A stretch of 64,000 nucleotides of DNA, taken from assembly GCF_007994985.1 (NCBI RefSeq), contig NZ_VOQF01000001.1:620001-684000 (forward strand), written 5' to 3'. A model generated the notes under the pieces. That model did not search any database and was not told the origin of the DNA. It saw only the letters and a list, made by a program, of their open reading frames with translations. Below are positions 52,944 to 62,912 of this stretch, piece after piece. Within the stretch, counting starts at the first letter, position 1; every line of letters begins with the position of its first letter. Made by a program: the position numbers and the translations under genes. Origin of the DNA: Metabacillus litoralis (lineage in GTDB: Bacteria > Bacillota > Bacilli > Bacillales > Bacillaceae).

Positions 52944-54130
52944 CTTAACAGCCACTCCTTTATCGCCACCCTATTATTTTCGAGTTCATCCATTAGAATA
53001 GCTATTTCTATTGCATTTATTGCTTTTGTAACCCAAGGTCCCGGTTGTTTCTTCATAACTTCTATAATTTCTTTACCTGTTATATTCAAATCCTTTTTAT
53101 CTTTAATTGGAAGGCTCTTATAAAGAGACTTAACTGTATTAAGATTGACTTCTAAAGTTCCGCCGTCACCAAGTAACGAATAGATTCTTTCTGCAGACAG
53201 TGCAGCATCAATCCCCGCCTCATATATCAATAATTTTGTCCAGGTTTGCCCATTTAATAATAACTGGAGATAATTCAGATTCTTTTCTACCGCTTTGATT
53301 AATTTTACAGGTAATTTCCAGCTTCTTAAAAATGCTTCTACTGAGATTGGTTTAATAAAGTAAGAAATAGTTGTCCAAAGTTCTTCTCTATTTGTAATAA
53401 GTGTAAAATCAAATACTAAAAGATTATTTAACTCATCCTGTTTGTGTACTAGACCGGGTAAAAAACTATACACTTCACACTCTAGTAATAGCTTTACAGC
53501 TTCTTGAAAGCTGTTACCGGAGAGAAGCTTCTCAATTTCAATTACTTTTCTTTCAGTTGAAATAGATTCTAATAAATGAGCATGATCTCTTATGGCTATT
53601 TGAGTAGTAAATGACAAAGAAAAACTTAATTGGCTTACAAACCTAACGGCTCTTAACATTCTTAAAGCATCCTCTGTAAACCTTTCAGATGCCTTTCCTA
53701 CCGTTTGAATATGTTTATTATATAAGTCTTCTTTGCCATTAAAATAATCAATAATTTCACCATCAATATCCATCGCCATTGCATTAATCGTAAAATCTCT
53801 TCTTTTAAGATCTTCTTTAAGTGAAGAAATAAATGAAACTGACTTAGGTCTTCTAAAGTCTTCATATTCTGTTTCAGTGCGAAACGTTGTTACTTCATAA
53901 GGTGTTTCATTATGTAGTACTATAATCGTCCCATGTTCTGCCCCTACATCAATTGTTTTTCGAAAGAGCTTTTTTATTTCATTTGGTTTTGCAGAAGTAG
54001 CAATATCCACATCACCGATCTCTCTTTCAAGAAGAAGATCTCTTACAGATCCTCCAACATAAAATGCTTGATAACCTGAACTTATCAGTTTTTCAAGAAT
54101 GGGCTTTGCCTCAATAAAGGAAGAATTCAT
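52913..54130 (-). CDS. cca: CCA-adding tRNA nucleotidyltransferase
   Basis: A 405-residue class II nucleotidyltransferase that builds or repairs the CCA end of tRNA without a template. FYVGGSVRDLLLEREIGDVDIAT holds the GG and DxD signature (GDVDIAT), and KRRDFTINAMAMD and EDALRMLRAVRF are the base-selecting motifs. GAGTT precedes the ATG. It sits 12 bases after bshA and overlaps birA, so it is inside the long operon. Confidence 0.95.
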   Translation of the reverse strand: MNSSFIEAKPILEKLISSGYQAFYVGGSVRDLLLEREIGDVDIATSAKPNEIKKLFRKTIDVGAEHGTIIVLHNETPYEVTTFRTETEYEDFRRPKSVSFISSLKEDLKRRDFTINAMAMDIDGEIIDYFNGKEDLYNKHIQTVGKASERFTEDALRMLRAVRFVSQLSFSLSFTTQIAIRDHAHLLESISTERKVIEIEKLLSGNSFQEAVKLLLECEVYSFLPGLVHKQDELNNLLVFDFTLITNREELWTTISYFIKPISVEAFLRSWKLPVKLIKAVEKNLNYLQLLLNGQTWTKLLIYEAGIDAALSAERIYSLLGDGGTLEVNLNTVKSLYKSLPIKDKKDLNITGKEIIEVMKKQPGPWVTKAINAIEIAILMDELENNRVAIKEWLLSCNQNFEQSY

Positions 54131-54142
54131 ATTAACTCCTTT

Positions 54143-55270
54143 TTATAACAGATCATAATAAATTGATTCATATTGAGATACGATTTCGTCTGAGTGGAAT
54201 GTATGTTTCGCTAGGTATGTTGCATTTGTTGACATTGCCTTATGTAACTCGTTATTCGTAAGTATTTCGAGAGCCTTGAAAGCAATTGCTTCTATATCTC
54301 CTACTTCACAAATATAACCTGTCTCACCTTCTATTATTACTTCTGGAATACCACCAGCGTTTGTTCCAATACACGGAACACCACATGCCATAGCCTCTAA
54401 TAAAACTAATCCAAAGCTCTCTTTTTCTGATAATAATAGCATTAAATCACTTAATGAATATAACACCTCTAAATTATCTTGTTTGCCTAAGAAAAGGACA
54501 GAATCTGATAACCCCAGCTCTCTTACAAGCTTAGTTACATATGACATCTCAGGTCCATCTCCAACTAGTAATAACTTTGATTTCAGTTTTCGCTGAATTT
54601 TTTGGAACGTATAGATAACATCCTGAACTCTTTTTACTTTCCGAAAATTAGAAACATGAATAATAACCTTATCATCTTTGTCAATGCCAAACTCTTCTTT
54701 AAGATTCACTGTATCTTTTTTATAATAAATACGGTCATCTACAAAGTTATATACGGTTGAAATCTCTTTATTCGGTTGAAATAATTCATTTGTTTGTTGA
54801 ACTAAGGAATTTGAAACAGCAGTAACTTTATCAGATGATTCAATTCCGAATTTGATCAATTCTGATAAGGATTCATCATAACCTAGAACTGTTATGTCTG
54901 TACCATGAAGTGTTGTGACTATTTTAAGATCATTCCCTACCATTTGTTTTGCTAAAAAAGCACAAATTGCATGAGGAATTGCATAGTGTACATGAAGTAA
55001 ATCAAGTTCTTCTCTTTTCGCAACCTCTGCCATTTTACTAGCTAATGCCAAATCATATGGTGGATACTTAAAAACTGAATACTGATTTACCTCAACTTCA
55101 TGAAAAGTAATATTACAGTAAACTTTATTTAAACGGAAAGGTAAACTTGATGTGATAAAGTGAATTTCATGTCCTTTTTCAGCTAGTAATTTCCCAAGCT
55201 CTGTAGCAACAACCCCTGATCCACCTACAGATGGATAACAAGTTATACCTATTTTCAATTTTTTCTTCAT
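54143..55270 (-). CDS. bshA: N-acetyl-alpha-D-glucosaminyl L-malate synthase
   Basis: First enzyme of bacillithiol synthesis; joins UDP-GlcNAc and malate. A 375-residue GT4 glycosyltransferase with [19 protein letters not shown] at the N-terminus and the donor motif [18 protein letters not shown]. The stop of bshB1 overlaps its start by 4 bases (ATGA). The next gene in the operon is cca. Confidence 0.96.
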   Translation of the reverse strand: MKKKLKIGITCYPSVGGSGVVATELGKLLAEKGHEIHFITSSLPFRLNKVYCNITFHEVEVNQYSVFKYPPYDLALASKMAEVAKREELDLLHVHYAIPHAICAFLAKQMVGNDLKIVTTLHGTDITVLGYDESLSELIKFGIESSDKVTAVSNSLVQQTNELFQPNKEISTVYNFVDDRIYYKKDTVNLKEEFGIDKDDKVIIHVSNFRKVKRVQDVIYTFQKIQRKLKSKLLLVGDGPEMSYVTKLVRELGLSDSVLFLGKQDNLEVLYSLSDLMLLLSEKESFGLVLLEAMACGVPCIGTNAGGIPEVIIEGETGYICEVGDIEAIAFKALEILTNNELHKAMSTNATYLAKHTFHSDEIVSQYESIYYDLL

Positions 55271-55980
55271 ACGTTCTCACCTATTAAATCCTCTGATAGC
55301 AAAATTGGTTTCTTTGTTTTAAATCCCTCTGCATACATTACACCAACCTCTTTGCCATAAAGTCGTTCTCTACTTTCAACTGCATCTATATAACCATTTG
55401 TTAGCGGTGTTTGGGTAGAGCCTTCTGCCATATCAAATTGACTTTTATATGCTTTTAAGCTATCAATTTTATTTTTGATTTCTTTACTGATATCAACAAC
55501 AAAATCAGGCTTATGAAAGCCATTGATCATATAATAATGAAGATCCCTTACACGGTGAGCGGAATTGTTCCCTTCATCCTGAAAATTTCTAATACCGGCA
55601 GAAAACACAGCTTCTTCTACTAGCCTTGCGCAGTTCCCATGGTCAGGGTGCCGATCCTCAAAATAAGGAACAAAAACAATTTGAGGTTTATATTCTCTAA
55701 TGACTGTGACAACCTCTTTAATCGATGATTCAGATAAGAATAATCCTCTGTCTGGTAAAGATAATTGAACTCTCTGTGAAACACCTAAAATACTTGCTGC
55801 TTGCTTTGCTTCTATTTGCCTGTTATCAACTGTTCCATTTGAAGATAATTCAGCCATAGTTAAGTCACATATTCCAATTTTTAACCCTTTTTTTGAAAAC
55901 CTAGAAATTGTTCCTCCCATGCCAATTTCAACATCGTCAGGATGGGCACCAAAAGCTAAAATATCAAGTTGTTTACTCAT
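55267..55980 (-). CDS. bshB1: GlcNAc-malate deacetylase BshB1
   Basis: Second enzyme of bacillithiol synthesis; removes the acetyl group. A 237-residue LmbE-like zinc hydrolase with His13, Asp15 and Asp16 in [10 protein letters not shown] and the second metal His in DRHPDHGNC. It is followed by bshA with a 4-base overlap and preceded by mgsA, a methylglyoxal-producing enzyme, which agrees with a role of bacillithiol in detoxification. A small hairpin lies between mgsA and this gene (56018-56048). Confidence 0.96.
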   Translation of the reverse strand: MSKQLDILAFGAHPDDVEIGMGGTISRFSKKGLKIGICDLTMAELSSNGTVDNRQIEAKQAASILGVSQRVQLSLPDRGLFLSESSIKEVVTVIREYKPQIVFVPYFEDRHPDHGNCARLVEEAVFSAGIRNFQDEGNNSAHRVRDLHYYMINGFHKPDFVVDISKEIKNKIDSLKAYKSQFDMAEGSTQTPLTNGYIDAVESRERLYGKEVGVMYAEGFKTKKPILLSEDLIGENV

Positions 55981-56077
55981 TTCTCTCTCCCGTATCTATA
56001 GGGGAAAAACAGAAAATCTAGTAATAAAATTTTCAATTTCATTACTAGTTTCTCCAATCAACTACCCCTTATCGTTT

Positions 56078-56488
56078 TTACTTATTATCTTGTTCATGAA
56101 CGACATCTCGCCAATGTAAATCACCACGGTCTAATCCTCTTACTAAAATTTCAGCTGTTCCCATATTAGTTGCTAAAGGAATAGAATATACATCACAAAG
56201 TCGAATAAGAGCCGTGATATCAGGCTCATGTGGTTGAGCTGTTAACGGATCTCTAAAAAAGAGAACCATATCCATTTTGTTTTGCGCAATTAATGCACCA
56301 ATTTCCTGATCACCACCAAGTGGACCTGAGCGGAATCGGTGAATACTTAAACCTGTTGCTTCTTGAATTCGTAAGCCTGTTGTACCTGTTGCAAATAATT
56401 CGTGATCAGTAAAAATTGGTTGATATGCTGTTACAAATTGTACTAAATCTGTTTTCTTTTTATCATGGGCAATTAAGGCAATCTTCAT
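56078..56488 (-). CDS. mgsA: Methylglyoxal synthase
   Basis: Converts dihydroxyacetone phosphate to methylglyoxal and phosphate. A 136-residue protein with ATGTTG, the catalytic Asp60 ([11 protein letters not shown]) and Asp80 ([14 protein letters not shown]), and the conserved His near 87. GGGGAAG is upstream of the ATG. It is between dapB (15 bases) and bshB1 in one operon. Confidence 0.96.
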   Translation of the reverse strand: MKIALIAHDKKKTDLVQFVTAYQPIFTDHELFATGTTGLRIQEATGLSIHRFRSGPLGGDQEIGALIAQNKMDMVLFFRDPLTAQPHEPDITALIRLCDVYSIPLATNMGTAEILVRGLDRGDLHWRDVVHEQDNK

Positions 56489-56503
56489 ATTTGAACTTCC
56501 CCT

Positions 56504-57301
56504 TTATTCAATAATATTTTCTAATCCATAAACGAGCAAATCAATTTTCATAACATTTTCAACAGCCAACTTAACACCTGACATGAAGGAAGCACGATTA
56601 TACGAATCATGACGGAGTTTCAATGTTTGTCCATCACCACCAAATAATACCTCTTGATGTGCGATTAATCCTGGCAGACGAACACTATGTAAACGAATAC
56701 CTTTAAAATTTGCTCCTCGAGCTCCCTCAAGGATTTCTGTTTCATTTGGATGTCCCTGTTGTTTTTCTTCTCTAACAGCAGAAATCATTTCAGCTGTTTT
56801 CAACCCAGTTCCTGAAGGTGCATCAAGCTTCTGGTCATGATGTTGTTCAATTATTTCAACATCTTGAAAATATTTAGCAGCCATTTGCGAGAATTTCATC
56901 ATTAAGATGGCACCAATAGCAAAGTTAGGAGCGATAATTGCACCAATCCCCTTTTCAGTTGTTAACTCTTCAAGCTCAGCTAAATCACTTTCTGAAAAAC
57001 CAGTTGTACCAACAACAGGTCGAACACCATTTTCTAAAGCTTTTTTTGTATGTACCTTTCCAATTTCAGGAGTTGTTAAGTCTATTAATACATCAGGATT
57101 TTTTTCAAAAAAGCATTTATCAATATCTGAATAAATTGGTACATCTACTTCAAAACCTGATAGCTCTTTCAGACTCATTCCATCATATTTATGATCAACA
57201 ACTGCAACGAGAGAGAAATGTTCAGTTTCTTCAACTAACTTTACAGCTTCACTTCCCATTCTTCCTCTCGCACCTGCTATAACAATTTTAATTTGTTCCA
57301 T
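56504..57301 (-). CDS. dapB: 4-hydroxy-tetrahydrodipicolinate reductase
   Basis: Acts in lysine, peptidoglycan and spore dipicolinate synthesis. A 265-residue reductase with the NAD(P)H loop [16 protein letters not shown], and the substrate and catalytic block [17 protein letters not shown] (His-His and Lys). AAAGGAG precedes the ATG. It lies between ypjD (185 bases upstream) and mgsA. Confidence 0.96.
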   Translation of the reverse strand: MEQIKIVIAGARGRMGSEAVKLVEETEHFSLVAVVDHKYDGMSLKELSGFEVDVPIYSDIDKCFFEKNPDVLIDLTTPEIGKVHTKKALENGVRPVVGTTGFSESDLAELEELTTEKGIGAIIAPNFAIGAILMMKFSQMAAKYFQDVEIIEQHHDQKLDAPSGTGLKTAEMISAVREEKQQGHPNETEILEGARGANFKGIRLHSVRLPGLIAHQEVLFGGDGQTLKLRHDSYNRASFMSGVKLAVENVMKIDLLVYGLENIIE

Positions 57302-57486
57302 TTTATTAACTCCTTTATCTTGCTTGGTTTAATTAGCTTTCAGTTTGGCTAATACATGCACTTCTGATAATATCTTTAATTTGTCACTATAATAGATCCT
57401 GATTGTTTATCATTGCAGGAGTCTAATCAATTATTTTCACCCAATTAAGAAAGTGGCATAAACTCAACTTGAGGAAAAATCATAGA

Positions 57487-57816
57487 TTATTCTTTAATTC
57501 TTGTCCAACGGTCTTTGTCTCTTGTGTTGAATTTATCCATCACTAAATTATGTGATTCCTCGAGATCTATATTTAATGAATTTGCTAAACAAATTAACAC
57601 AAACATAACATCACCAAGTTCCTCTTCAATTTTTTTTTCCTTTTCTGAAGACTTCTTTGGTTTTTCCCCATATGTATGATTAATTTCTCTAGCTAATTCT
57701 CCTACTTCTTCTGAAATTCTAGCCATCATGGCTAGAGGTGAAAAATATCCTTCTTTAAATTGACCTATGTATGTATCTACTTCTTTTTGAATGTCATTCA
57801 TGCTTTTACTATCCAA
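57487..57816 (-). CDS. ypjD: MazG-like nucleotide pyrophosphohydrolase YpjD
   Basis: A 109-residue all-alpha enzyme of the MazG family, probably removing pyrophosphate from aberrant nucleotides. Metal ligands are in EEVGELAREINH and EEELGDVMFVLIC. TTG at 57816 is the likely start, giving MDSKSMNDIQKEVD like the B. subtilis protein; AGAGGTG lies 6 bases upstream. It is the first gene of the ypjD-dapB-mgsA-bshB1-bshA-cca-birA series. Confidence 0.92.
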   Translation of the reverse strand: MDSKSMNDIQKEVDTYIGQFKEGYFSPLAMMARISEEVGELAREINHTYGEKPKKSSEKEKKIEEELGDVMFVLICLANSLNIDLEESHNLVMDKFNTRDKDRWTRIKE

Positions 57817-57965
57817 TGGTATCACCTCTTCTACTTTTCTATTTCATGTTAGCTAAAACAAGGTAATTTTACAATTATTTCGTCACGTTTTTATCAAAAT
57901 TTGCACCTTGACTTTTTATCATCTATAATATTTAAGCTATGATTCAACATATGGGGGTATTTATT

Positions 57966-58838
57966 ATGTTATCTGAAATTCGTTTTAAAAATATTCTTTT
58001 TATATTAATTGGTTCAGGTATCTTTGGGTTTGGCCTTGTTCATTTTAATATACAGAACAATTTAGCTGAGGGTGGCTTTACGGGTATTACACTGTTGCTA
58101 TACTTTCTTTTTAGTATTGATCCATCAATATCAAATTTAGTACTTAACATTCCATTATTTATAATCGGCTGGCGTGTTTTAGGAAGAACCTCTTTCATCT
58201 ATACAATCATTGGTACGGTGAGCCTTTCCTTTTATTTATGGATATTCCAGCAGTATCAAATAAGTATGCCACTAAAAGATGATCTAACACTTGCTGCCCT
58301 TTTTGCAGGTCTTTCGATTGGAATTGGATTGGGTATTATTTTTCGTTATGGAGGCACAACAGGTGGAGTCGATATCATCGCTAGGCTCTCACATCGTTAT
58401 TTAGGTTGGAGTATGGGGAAAACAATGTTTCTATTTGACTTATGTGTTATAACGGTATCATGGATTACCTATTTATCCTACAAGGAAGCCATGTACACAC
58501 TAGTTGCAGTTTTTGTAGGAGCACGTATAATTGATTTCATGCAAGAAGGAGCATATGCAGCAAAAGGAGCAACGATCATTTCGCGACATTCAGAAGATAT
58601 TTCAAAAAAAATCATGGAAGAAATGGATCGAGGGGTAACCATTTTAAAAGGACAAGGCTCTTTTTCTAAGCAGGATCAAAATGTTTTATATTGTGTTGTT
58701 GGTAAAAACGAAATCGTTCGATTAAAAAATGTAATAACATCTATAGATCCACACGCATTTGTTGCTGTAAGTGATGTACACGATGTATTAGGTGAAGGAT
58801 TTACATTAGATGAAAATAAGAAACCATTAACAAAGTAA
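57966..58838 (+). CDS. ypjC: YitT-family membrane protein (ypjC position)
   Basis: A 290-residue membrane protein: five hydrophobic segments in residues 10-185 (YitT/DUF161 domain; GGTTGGVDIIARL) and a cytosolic DUF2179 domain (GVTILKGQGSFSKQDQNVLY). In B. subtilis ypjC is the gene here and is reported to be divided or degraded; this copy is intact. The start at 57966 follows GGGGG. Substrate unknown. Confidence 0.85.
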   Translation: MLSEIRFKNILFILIGSGIFGFGLVHFNIQNNLAEGGFTGITLLLYFLFSIDPSISNLVLNIPLFIIGWRVLGRTSFIYTIIGTVSLSFYLWIFQQYQISMPLKDDLTLAALFAGLSIGIGLGIIFRYGGTTGGVDIIARLSHRYLGWSMGKTMFLFDLCVITVSWITYLSYKEAMYTLVAVFVGARIIDFMQEGAYAAKGATIISRHSEDISKKIMEEMDRGVTILKGQGSFSKQDQNVLYCVVGKNEIVRLKNVITSIDPHAFVAVSDVHDVLGEGFTLDENKKPLTK

Positions 58839-58857
58839 TTAACAGCATTACATAATT

Positions 58858-58912
58858 TAAGCTGATTAAATAATTTGCGCTAACTCGTCAAATCATTCAA
58901 TCAGCTTTACTA
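58858..58912. terminator. Shared terminator of ypjC and ypjB
   Basis: AAGCTGATT (58859) pairs with AATCAGCTT (58902) over a 33-base loop. T/A-rich flanks make it weak but bidirectional. Confidence 0.5.
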
Positions 58913-58931
58913 TTTAGGATACTAATTAATT

Positions 58932-59729
58932 TTATTCTTTTTCCGTTTCCCTCTTCGTTTCTTTTTTCTTTTCCTTTTCTCCAAGATACTTTTTCCACCC
59001 TGAATATGATAGTGCTAATAAAATAACACTTCCTGTCGATATCATAACCCATAATAGAGATGGATCTGCTTCATCCTCTTTTATTCTTTCGAAAATCGCC
59101 TTTAATTCTTCTTCCATAACATCCAGTTGCTTTGTACGACTTGTAACAGGAATATCTTCAAACAATTTATCTTCTACAACTGAGATATGAACATCCATTC
59201 TCTTAATTCTCTCATTATCTAAATCTACTTGAATACTAGGATATATGACTTCATATAAAGCTAAAAACTCATTAAAGTCATGTTGAAATGATTGTTTATC
59301 TCCCTCTTGGATATCACTTTTCATTTGTGAAAAGGTAGCCATAATCGAAGATTCCATCGCTCCCCATAACGGTTGATGCTCTGAGACCATTGCATCTACT
59401 ACAAGTCTAAACTTTGTTAAAGTACGAACTTTTTCTTCGATGGTAATTTGATTATTTAATACTACTTCTTGTGCATTTTTATATGTACTAGTAATAGTCC
59501 GGTAATCGTCTAGAGAAATAAAATTTCGATCAATTGGAATCTCTTCAAACTTAACCGCAAAATAAGATAATAATTGGGCAGACTCGCTAAAGCGTTCTTG
59601 CTTTGCTAGTTGCAATGCTGTGTCAGAGATCTCATTTAGTGATTCCCAGTCATAGTTTTCTTCTGCAAATGCTGGTTTTATATGAATCACCAATATTCCT
59701 AATATGAGAGCGAATATTATTTTCTTCAT
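58932..59729 (-). CDS. ypjB: Sporulation protein YpjB
   Basis: A 265-residue secreted or membrane protein: signal segment at residues 1-18 (MKKIIFALILGILVIHIK), extracellular helical region, then a C-terminal membrane helix (LLWVMISTGSVILLALSYSG) and a Lys/Glu-rich cytoplasmic tail. This arrangement fits YpjB. GGGGGG upstream sets the start at 59729, giving a proper signal sequence. It is convergent with ypjC and follows ypjA. Confidence 0.88.
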   Translation of the reverse strand: MKKIIFALILGILVIHIKPAFAEENYDWESLNEISDTALQLAKQERFSESAQLLSYFAVKFEEIPIDRNFISLDDYRTITSTYKNAQEVVLNNQITIEEKVRTLTKFRLVVDAMVSEHQPLWGAMESSIMATFSQMKSDIQEGDKQSFQHDFNEFLALYEVIYPSIQVDLDNERIKRMDVHISVVEDKLFEDIPVTSRTKQLDVMEEELKAIFERIKEDEADPSLLWVMISTGSVILLALSYSGWKKYLGEKEKKKETKRETEKE

Positions 59730-59954
59730 CCTTGTCCCCCCTAGAGCTTCTATTAAAAACGTATGATAGTTTGGACAAGGATAGACCACTTTTTTTATTA
59801 AATTACTTGATTTATTAATCATGCGAAAATTAATTTTTTATCTGGAATCTACATTGTTCTGAGGTATATAGTAACCTCTAAAATCTATTATTTAAAGCAA
59901 TGTGTAGTTGTTTTAGCGTGGATAGGAAATGCATATGAAGAATCTTTATGGTTT

Positions 59955-59986
59955 AAAAAAGCCTAGCAATATTAGCTAGACTTAAG
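59955..59986 (-). terminator. Terminator of ypjA
   Basis: On the minus strand GTCTAGC pairs with GCTAGGC, followed by TTTTTTA. Confidence 0.75.
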
Positions 59987-60575
59987 GTAGTTGAAGTTTA
60001 TTTGTTTTTTGTTTTAACACTAAGACGTACGCAATTAAAAGTGAAATAATACTTAACCAAAATGTCATATAACCTATTTCACTTATATAGTTCATTAAAA
60101 GGCTATATTTCGGCATCATTCCAAAAACATAGTCAATTACATCATTGTGAAGAGTCCAAATAGCTGCAATTAATAAATGCCTTAATTTAAATCGGTAATA
60201 TGGGGAGTATAAAAGTCCTTGAATAGCCATACCAAAGTGAGACGCAATTAACATATACCCTTGCCAAGGTAATGTGCCATTGATTTGTAAAACTAGTAAG
60301 TTCATTATTACTGCCCAAATACCATATTTAAATAGTGTAACAATTGCTAATGCTTCGATAAGTGGCAAGTTTTTCCTCATAAGAAAGCCAATTATAACAA
60401 TTAGAAAAAAAAGACTAGCTGTAGGACTATCTGGTACAAAAATATAAAAATGAGCTGGAGTTTCATTAAGTTGATCTCCGTACCAGTAATATCCATATAC
60501 AGTTCCAAAGAAATTTATGAATAACATGACAATTAAAATAGGCTTCTGTCCTAATAGATATTGAAACATTTTCAT
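59982..60575 (-). CDS. ypjA: DUF1405 membrane protein YpjA
   Basis: A 197-residue membrane protein with five or six hydrophobic segments and the conserved LLIAAIWTLHNDVIDYVFGM. It matches YpjA (DUF1405) in place and topology. Function unknown; the gene always sits next to qcrABC in Bacillus, so a role near the respiratory chain is conceivable. ATG at 60575 is preferred over GTG at 60584. Confidence 0.88.
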   Translation of the reverse strand: MKMFQYLLGQKPILIVMLFINFFGTVYGYYWYGDQLNETPAHFYIFVPDSPTASLFFLIVIIGFLMRKNLPLIEALAIVTLFKYGIWAVIMNLLVLQINGTLPWQGYMLIASHFGMAIQGLLYSPYYRFKLRHLLIAAIWTLHNDVIDYVFGMMPKYSLLMNYISEIGYMTFWLSIISLLIAYVLVLKQKTNKLQLP

Positions 60576-60717
60576 TTTTTTCACACACCAGACTTTTCAT
60601 ATGTATTTTATGTAGGTTGATTTAGTGGGTCATAATATTCATTTTACCAAACAAAGCAATGTTTCCCCTGCCTAATAAGATTCCTTAACAACTATCTTGC
60701 AAAAAAAGAGTCTTACA

Positions 60718-60746
60718 AAAAAAAGCTGACAATTGTCAGCTTTTAT
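60718..60746 (-). terminator. Terminator of qcrABC
   Basis: AGCTGACAATTGTCAGCT is an unbroken palindrome, followed on the minus strand by eight T. It begins directly after the qcrC stop codon. Confidence 0.85.
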
Positions 60747-61510
60747 TTCGAAGTAACACCAGAAATGAATTCAGATAATACTTTTAACTCTTCATCAGTG
60801 CCTTTAAACATACCAGCAGGCATATTCCCCTGACCATTCTTAGCAATGTCAGCAATTTTATCAGGCTCTAACCCATTATCAACAAGGGCTTTACCAGCTG
60901 CTCCACCTTCAAGATTATCACCGTGACAAGAAATACATCCTTGTTCTTGGTATATTGCATATCCTTCAGACTCTTTATCAATTTCAGCTTCTACTTGGAT
61001 TTTCCCTTGCTCAGCAGCAGCTTCCCAGTCATGTGTAACAACTGATTCCCAAGTTAGATAAAAAGTTGCAGCAACACCTAATATCATCATACCAACAGCA
61101 ATAGGGCGTTTAGCAGGACGACGTTCAGAACCGCGATCTAAAAATGGTGCCAGCATTAATGCACCGAATGCAAGTCCCGGAATAACAATTGCTCCCATAA
61201 CTGTATAAGAACCAGCAGCAAATTCATATTTTAGTAATTGGTATAAAAATAAGAAATACCAGTCTGGTAGTGGAATATACCCAGCATCAGTAGGATCAGC
61301 CACACGCTCTAGTGGTGAAGGATGGGCTACTGTTAAACATAAAAATCCGATTAAAAAAACAGCACCTACTAACCATTCCTTTAGAAGGAAGTTTGGCCAG
61401 AATGCTTCTGTCTTCCCTGGGAATTCCGAGTAATCTTTCGGAATATTTGGCTTTCTCTCAGCAGGAACACGAGAGTCACCAACAAATTTCATACCTTTTC
61501 CGCGATGCAT
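60743..61510 (-). CDS. qcrC: Menaquinol:cytochrome c reductase cytochrome b/c subunit
   Basis: A 255-residue fusion typical of Bacillus complex III. The N-terminal half has three membrane segments equal to the end of cytochrome b (subunit IV type; DWYFLFLYQLLKYEF). The C-terminal part is a cytochrome c domain with the heme motif C192-x-x-C-H196 (CISCH) and axial Met near 230 (GNMPAG). It is the last gene of qcrABC. Confidence 0.96.
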   Translation of the reverse strand: MHRGKGMKFVGDSRVPAERKPNIPKDYSEFPGKTEAFWPNFLLKEWLVGAVFLIGFLCLTVAHPSPLERVADPTDAGYIPLPDWYFLFLYQLLKYEFAAGSYTVMGAIVIPGLAFGALMLAPFLDRGSERRPAKRPIAVGMMILGVAATFYLTWESVVTHDWEAAAEQGKIQVEAEIDKESEGYAIYQEQGCISCHGDNLEGGAAGKALVDNGLEPDKIADIAKNGQGNMPAGMFKGTDEELKVLSEFISGVTSK

Positions 61511-61582
61511 AATTTCCCCTCCTTACTAAGGTGGTTTACGAAACTAATAATAAGTTCATAAAAATTGATTTTCACTTAACTC

Positions 61583-62257
61583 TTATAGTGGACCAGAAAT
61601 ACCTTGTTTACGAATCATTACAAAGTGAGCTGCCATTAAACCGAATAATGCAGCAGGTAAGAAAAAGACATGGATTGCAAAGAATCTAGTAAGCGTTTGT
61701 GCACCTACGATTTCTGGATGTCCAGATAACAATGTCTTAATAGTAGGTCCAATGAATGGAACTGATTCCGCAATTTGCAATGTTACTTTAGTAGCAAACA
61801 AAGCTTTCATATCCCAAGGTAATAGATAACCAGTTAAACCTAAACCAAGCATAATGAAGAAAATTAGTACTCCCACAACCCAGTTTAACTCACGTGGCTT
61901 TTTATATGCACCTTGGAAGAATACACGCAATGTATGTAAAAACATCATAACGATAACTAAACTAGCTCCCCAGTGATGCATTCCTCGAACAATTTGACCG
62001 AAGGCTACTTCATTTTGCAAATAGAATACTGATTCCCAAGCATTCTTAATATCTGGTACATAGTACATTGTTAAAAACATACCAGAAAGAATTTGTATAA
62101 CTGTAACAAAGAATGTTAATCCGCCGAAACAATAAACGAAAGCGGAAAAATGGTGTGCAGGGTTAACGTGTTCAGGAACTTCATGGTCAGCAATATCGCG
62201 CCACATCGGCGTAATATCTAAACGTTCATCAACCCAATCATAAATTTTGTTTAGCAA
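61583..62257 (-). CDS. qcrB: Menaquinol:cytochrome c reductase cytochrome b subunit
   Basis: A 224-residue, four-helix cytochrome b6-type subunit. Paired His residues for two b-type hemes are visible (SAFVYCFGG, RGMHHWGASLV, FFAIHVFFLPA), and a Cys near residue 43 can bind the extra heme c known in b6f-type subunits. It follows qcrA by 4 bases and lies 72 bases before qcrC. Confidence 0.96.
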   Translation of the reverse strand: MLNKIYDWVDERLDITPMWRDIADHEVPEHVNPAHHFSAFVYCFGGLTFFVTVIQILSGMFLTMYYVPDIKNAWESVFYLQNEVAFGQIVRGMHHWGASLVIVMMFLHTLRVFFQGAYKKPRELNWVVGVLIFFIMLGLGLTGYLLPWDMKALFATKVTLQIAESVPFIGPTIKTLLSGHPEIVGAQTLTRFFAIHVFFLPAALFGLMAAHFVMIRKQGISGPL

Positions 62258-62261
62258 TAGA

Positions 62262-62768
62262 TTACGCCTCCCCTCGTGGTTTTGCTTTTCCTAAGAATAA
62301 ATAGCCGTCCTTAACTGCATGTTGATATACATCAAGCGGTGCAATTGGAGGTGTTCCTTTAACATTAGTCCCATCTTTTTCGTATCTTCCATAGTGACAT
62401 GGACAGAAAAATTGGTTCGGGTTAGCCGGATCATTATTCCACCCAACTGTACATCCAAGATGTTTACAGACTGGTGATAACGCAGTGATTTTGTCTCCAC
62501 TTTTAAAAACCCAAGCTGATCTTGTTTCTTCTGATTCATACCAAGCGTCTTTTTGTTTGATTTTAAAGTCAAAGCGTTGAGGTTCTTCTGTTATTTCGTC
62601 AACACTAACTACTTGCACTAGGTCTGTTTCCTCTGCTGGTCGGAGCACAGGGTCAAGTGCGAAGCGAACCATAGGCATTAACATACCTGCAGCCATGAAA
62701 CCGCCTACACCAGTAAGCGTGTAGTTTAAGAATTGACGTCTAGAAACTCGATGTTTTTTCTCGCTCAT
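62262..62768 (-). CDS. qcrA: Rieske iron-sulfur subunit of menaquinol:cytochrome c reductase
   Basis: A 168-residue Rieske protein. RRQFLNYTLTGVGGFMAAG is a Tat-type signal anchor. The 2Fe-2S ligands are in CKHLGC (Cys, His) and CPCHYG (Cys, His), about residues 101-125. Electrons from menaquinol pass here to the c heme of QcrC. Start at 62768 after GGGGGG. It is the first gene of qcrABC. Confidence 0.96.
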   Translation of the reverse strand: MSEKKHRVSRRQFLNYTLTGVGGFMAAGMLMPMVRFALDPVLRPAEETDLVQVVSVDEITEEPQRFDFKIKQKDAWYESEETRSAWVFKSGDKITALSPVCKHLGCTVGWNNDPANPNQFFCPCHYGRYEKDGTNVKGTPPIAPLDVYQHAVKDGYLFLGKAKPRGEA

Positions 62769-62802
62769 CATTTTCCCCCCTCTATCTTAAGCTCAGTCCG
62801 TT

Positions 62803-62851
62803 TAGGACATACGGAAATGATATATAAAACTAGGACATACTCATGATATAT
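62803..62851. repeat. Direct repeat upstream of qcrA
   Basis: TAGGACATAC occurs at 62803 and 62831; each is followed within 2-4 bases by ATGATATAT (62817 and 62843). The period is 26-28 bases. It lies 35-83 bases before qcrA and may bind a regulator. Confidence 0.6.
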
Positions 62852-62912
62852 CAATCTTGGAGTGAGGTCAATAAAATCCTGATTTTGAATTCTGGAAATG
62901 AAAAGGTTTTTA

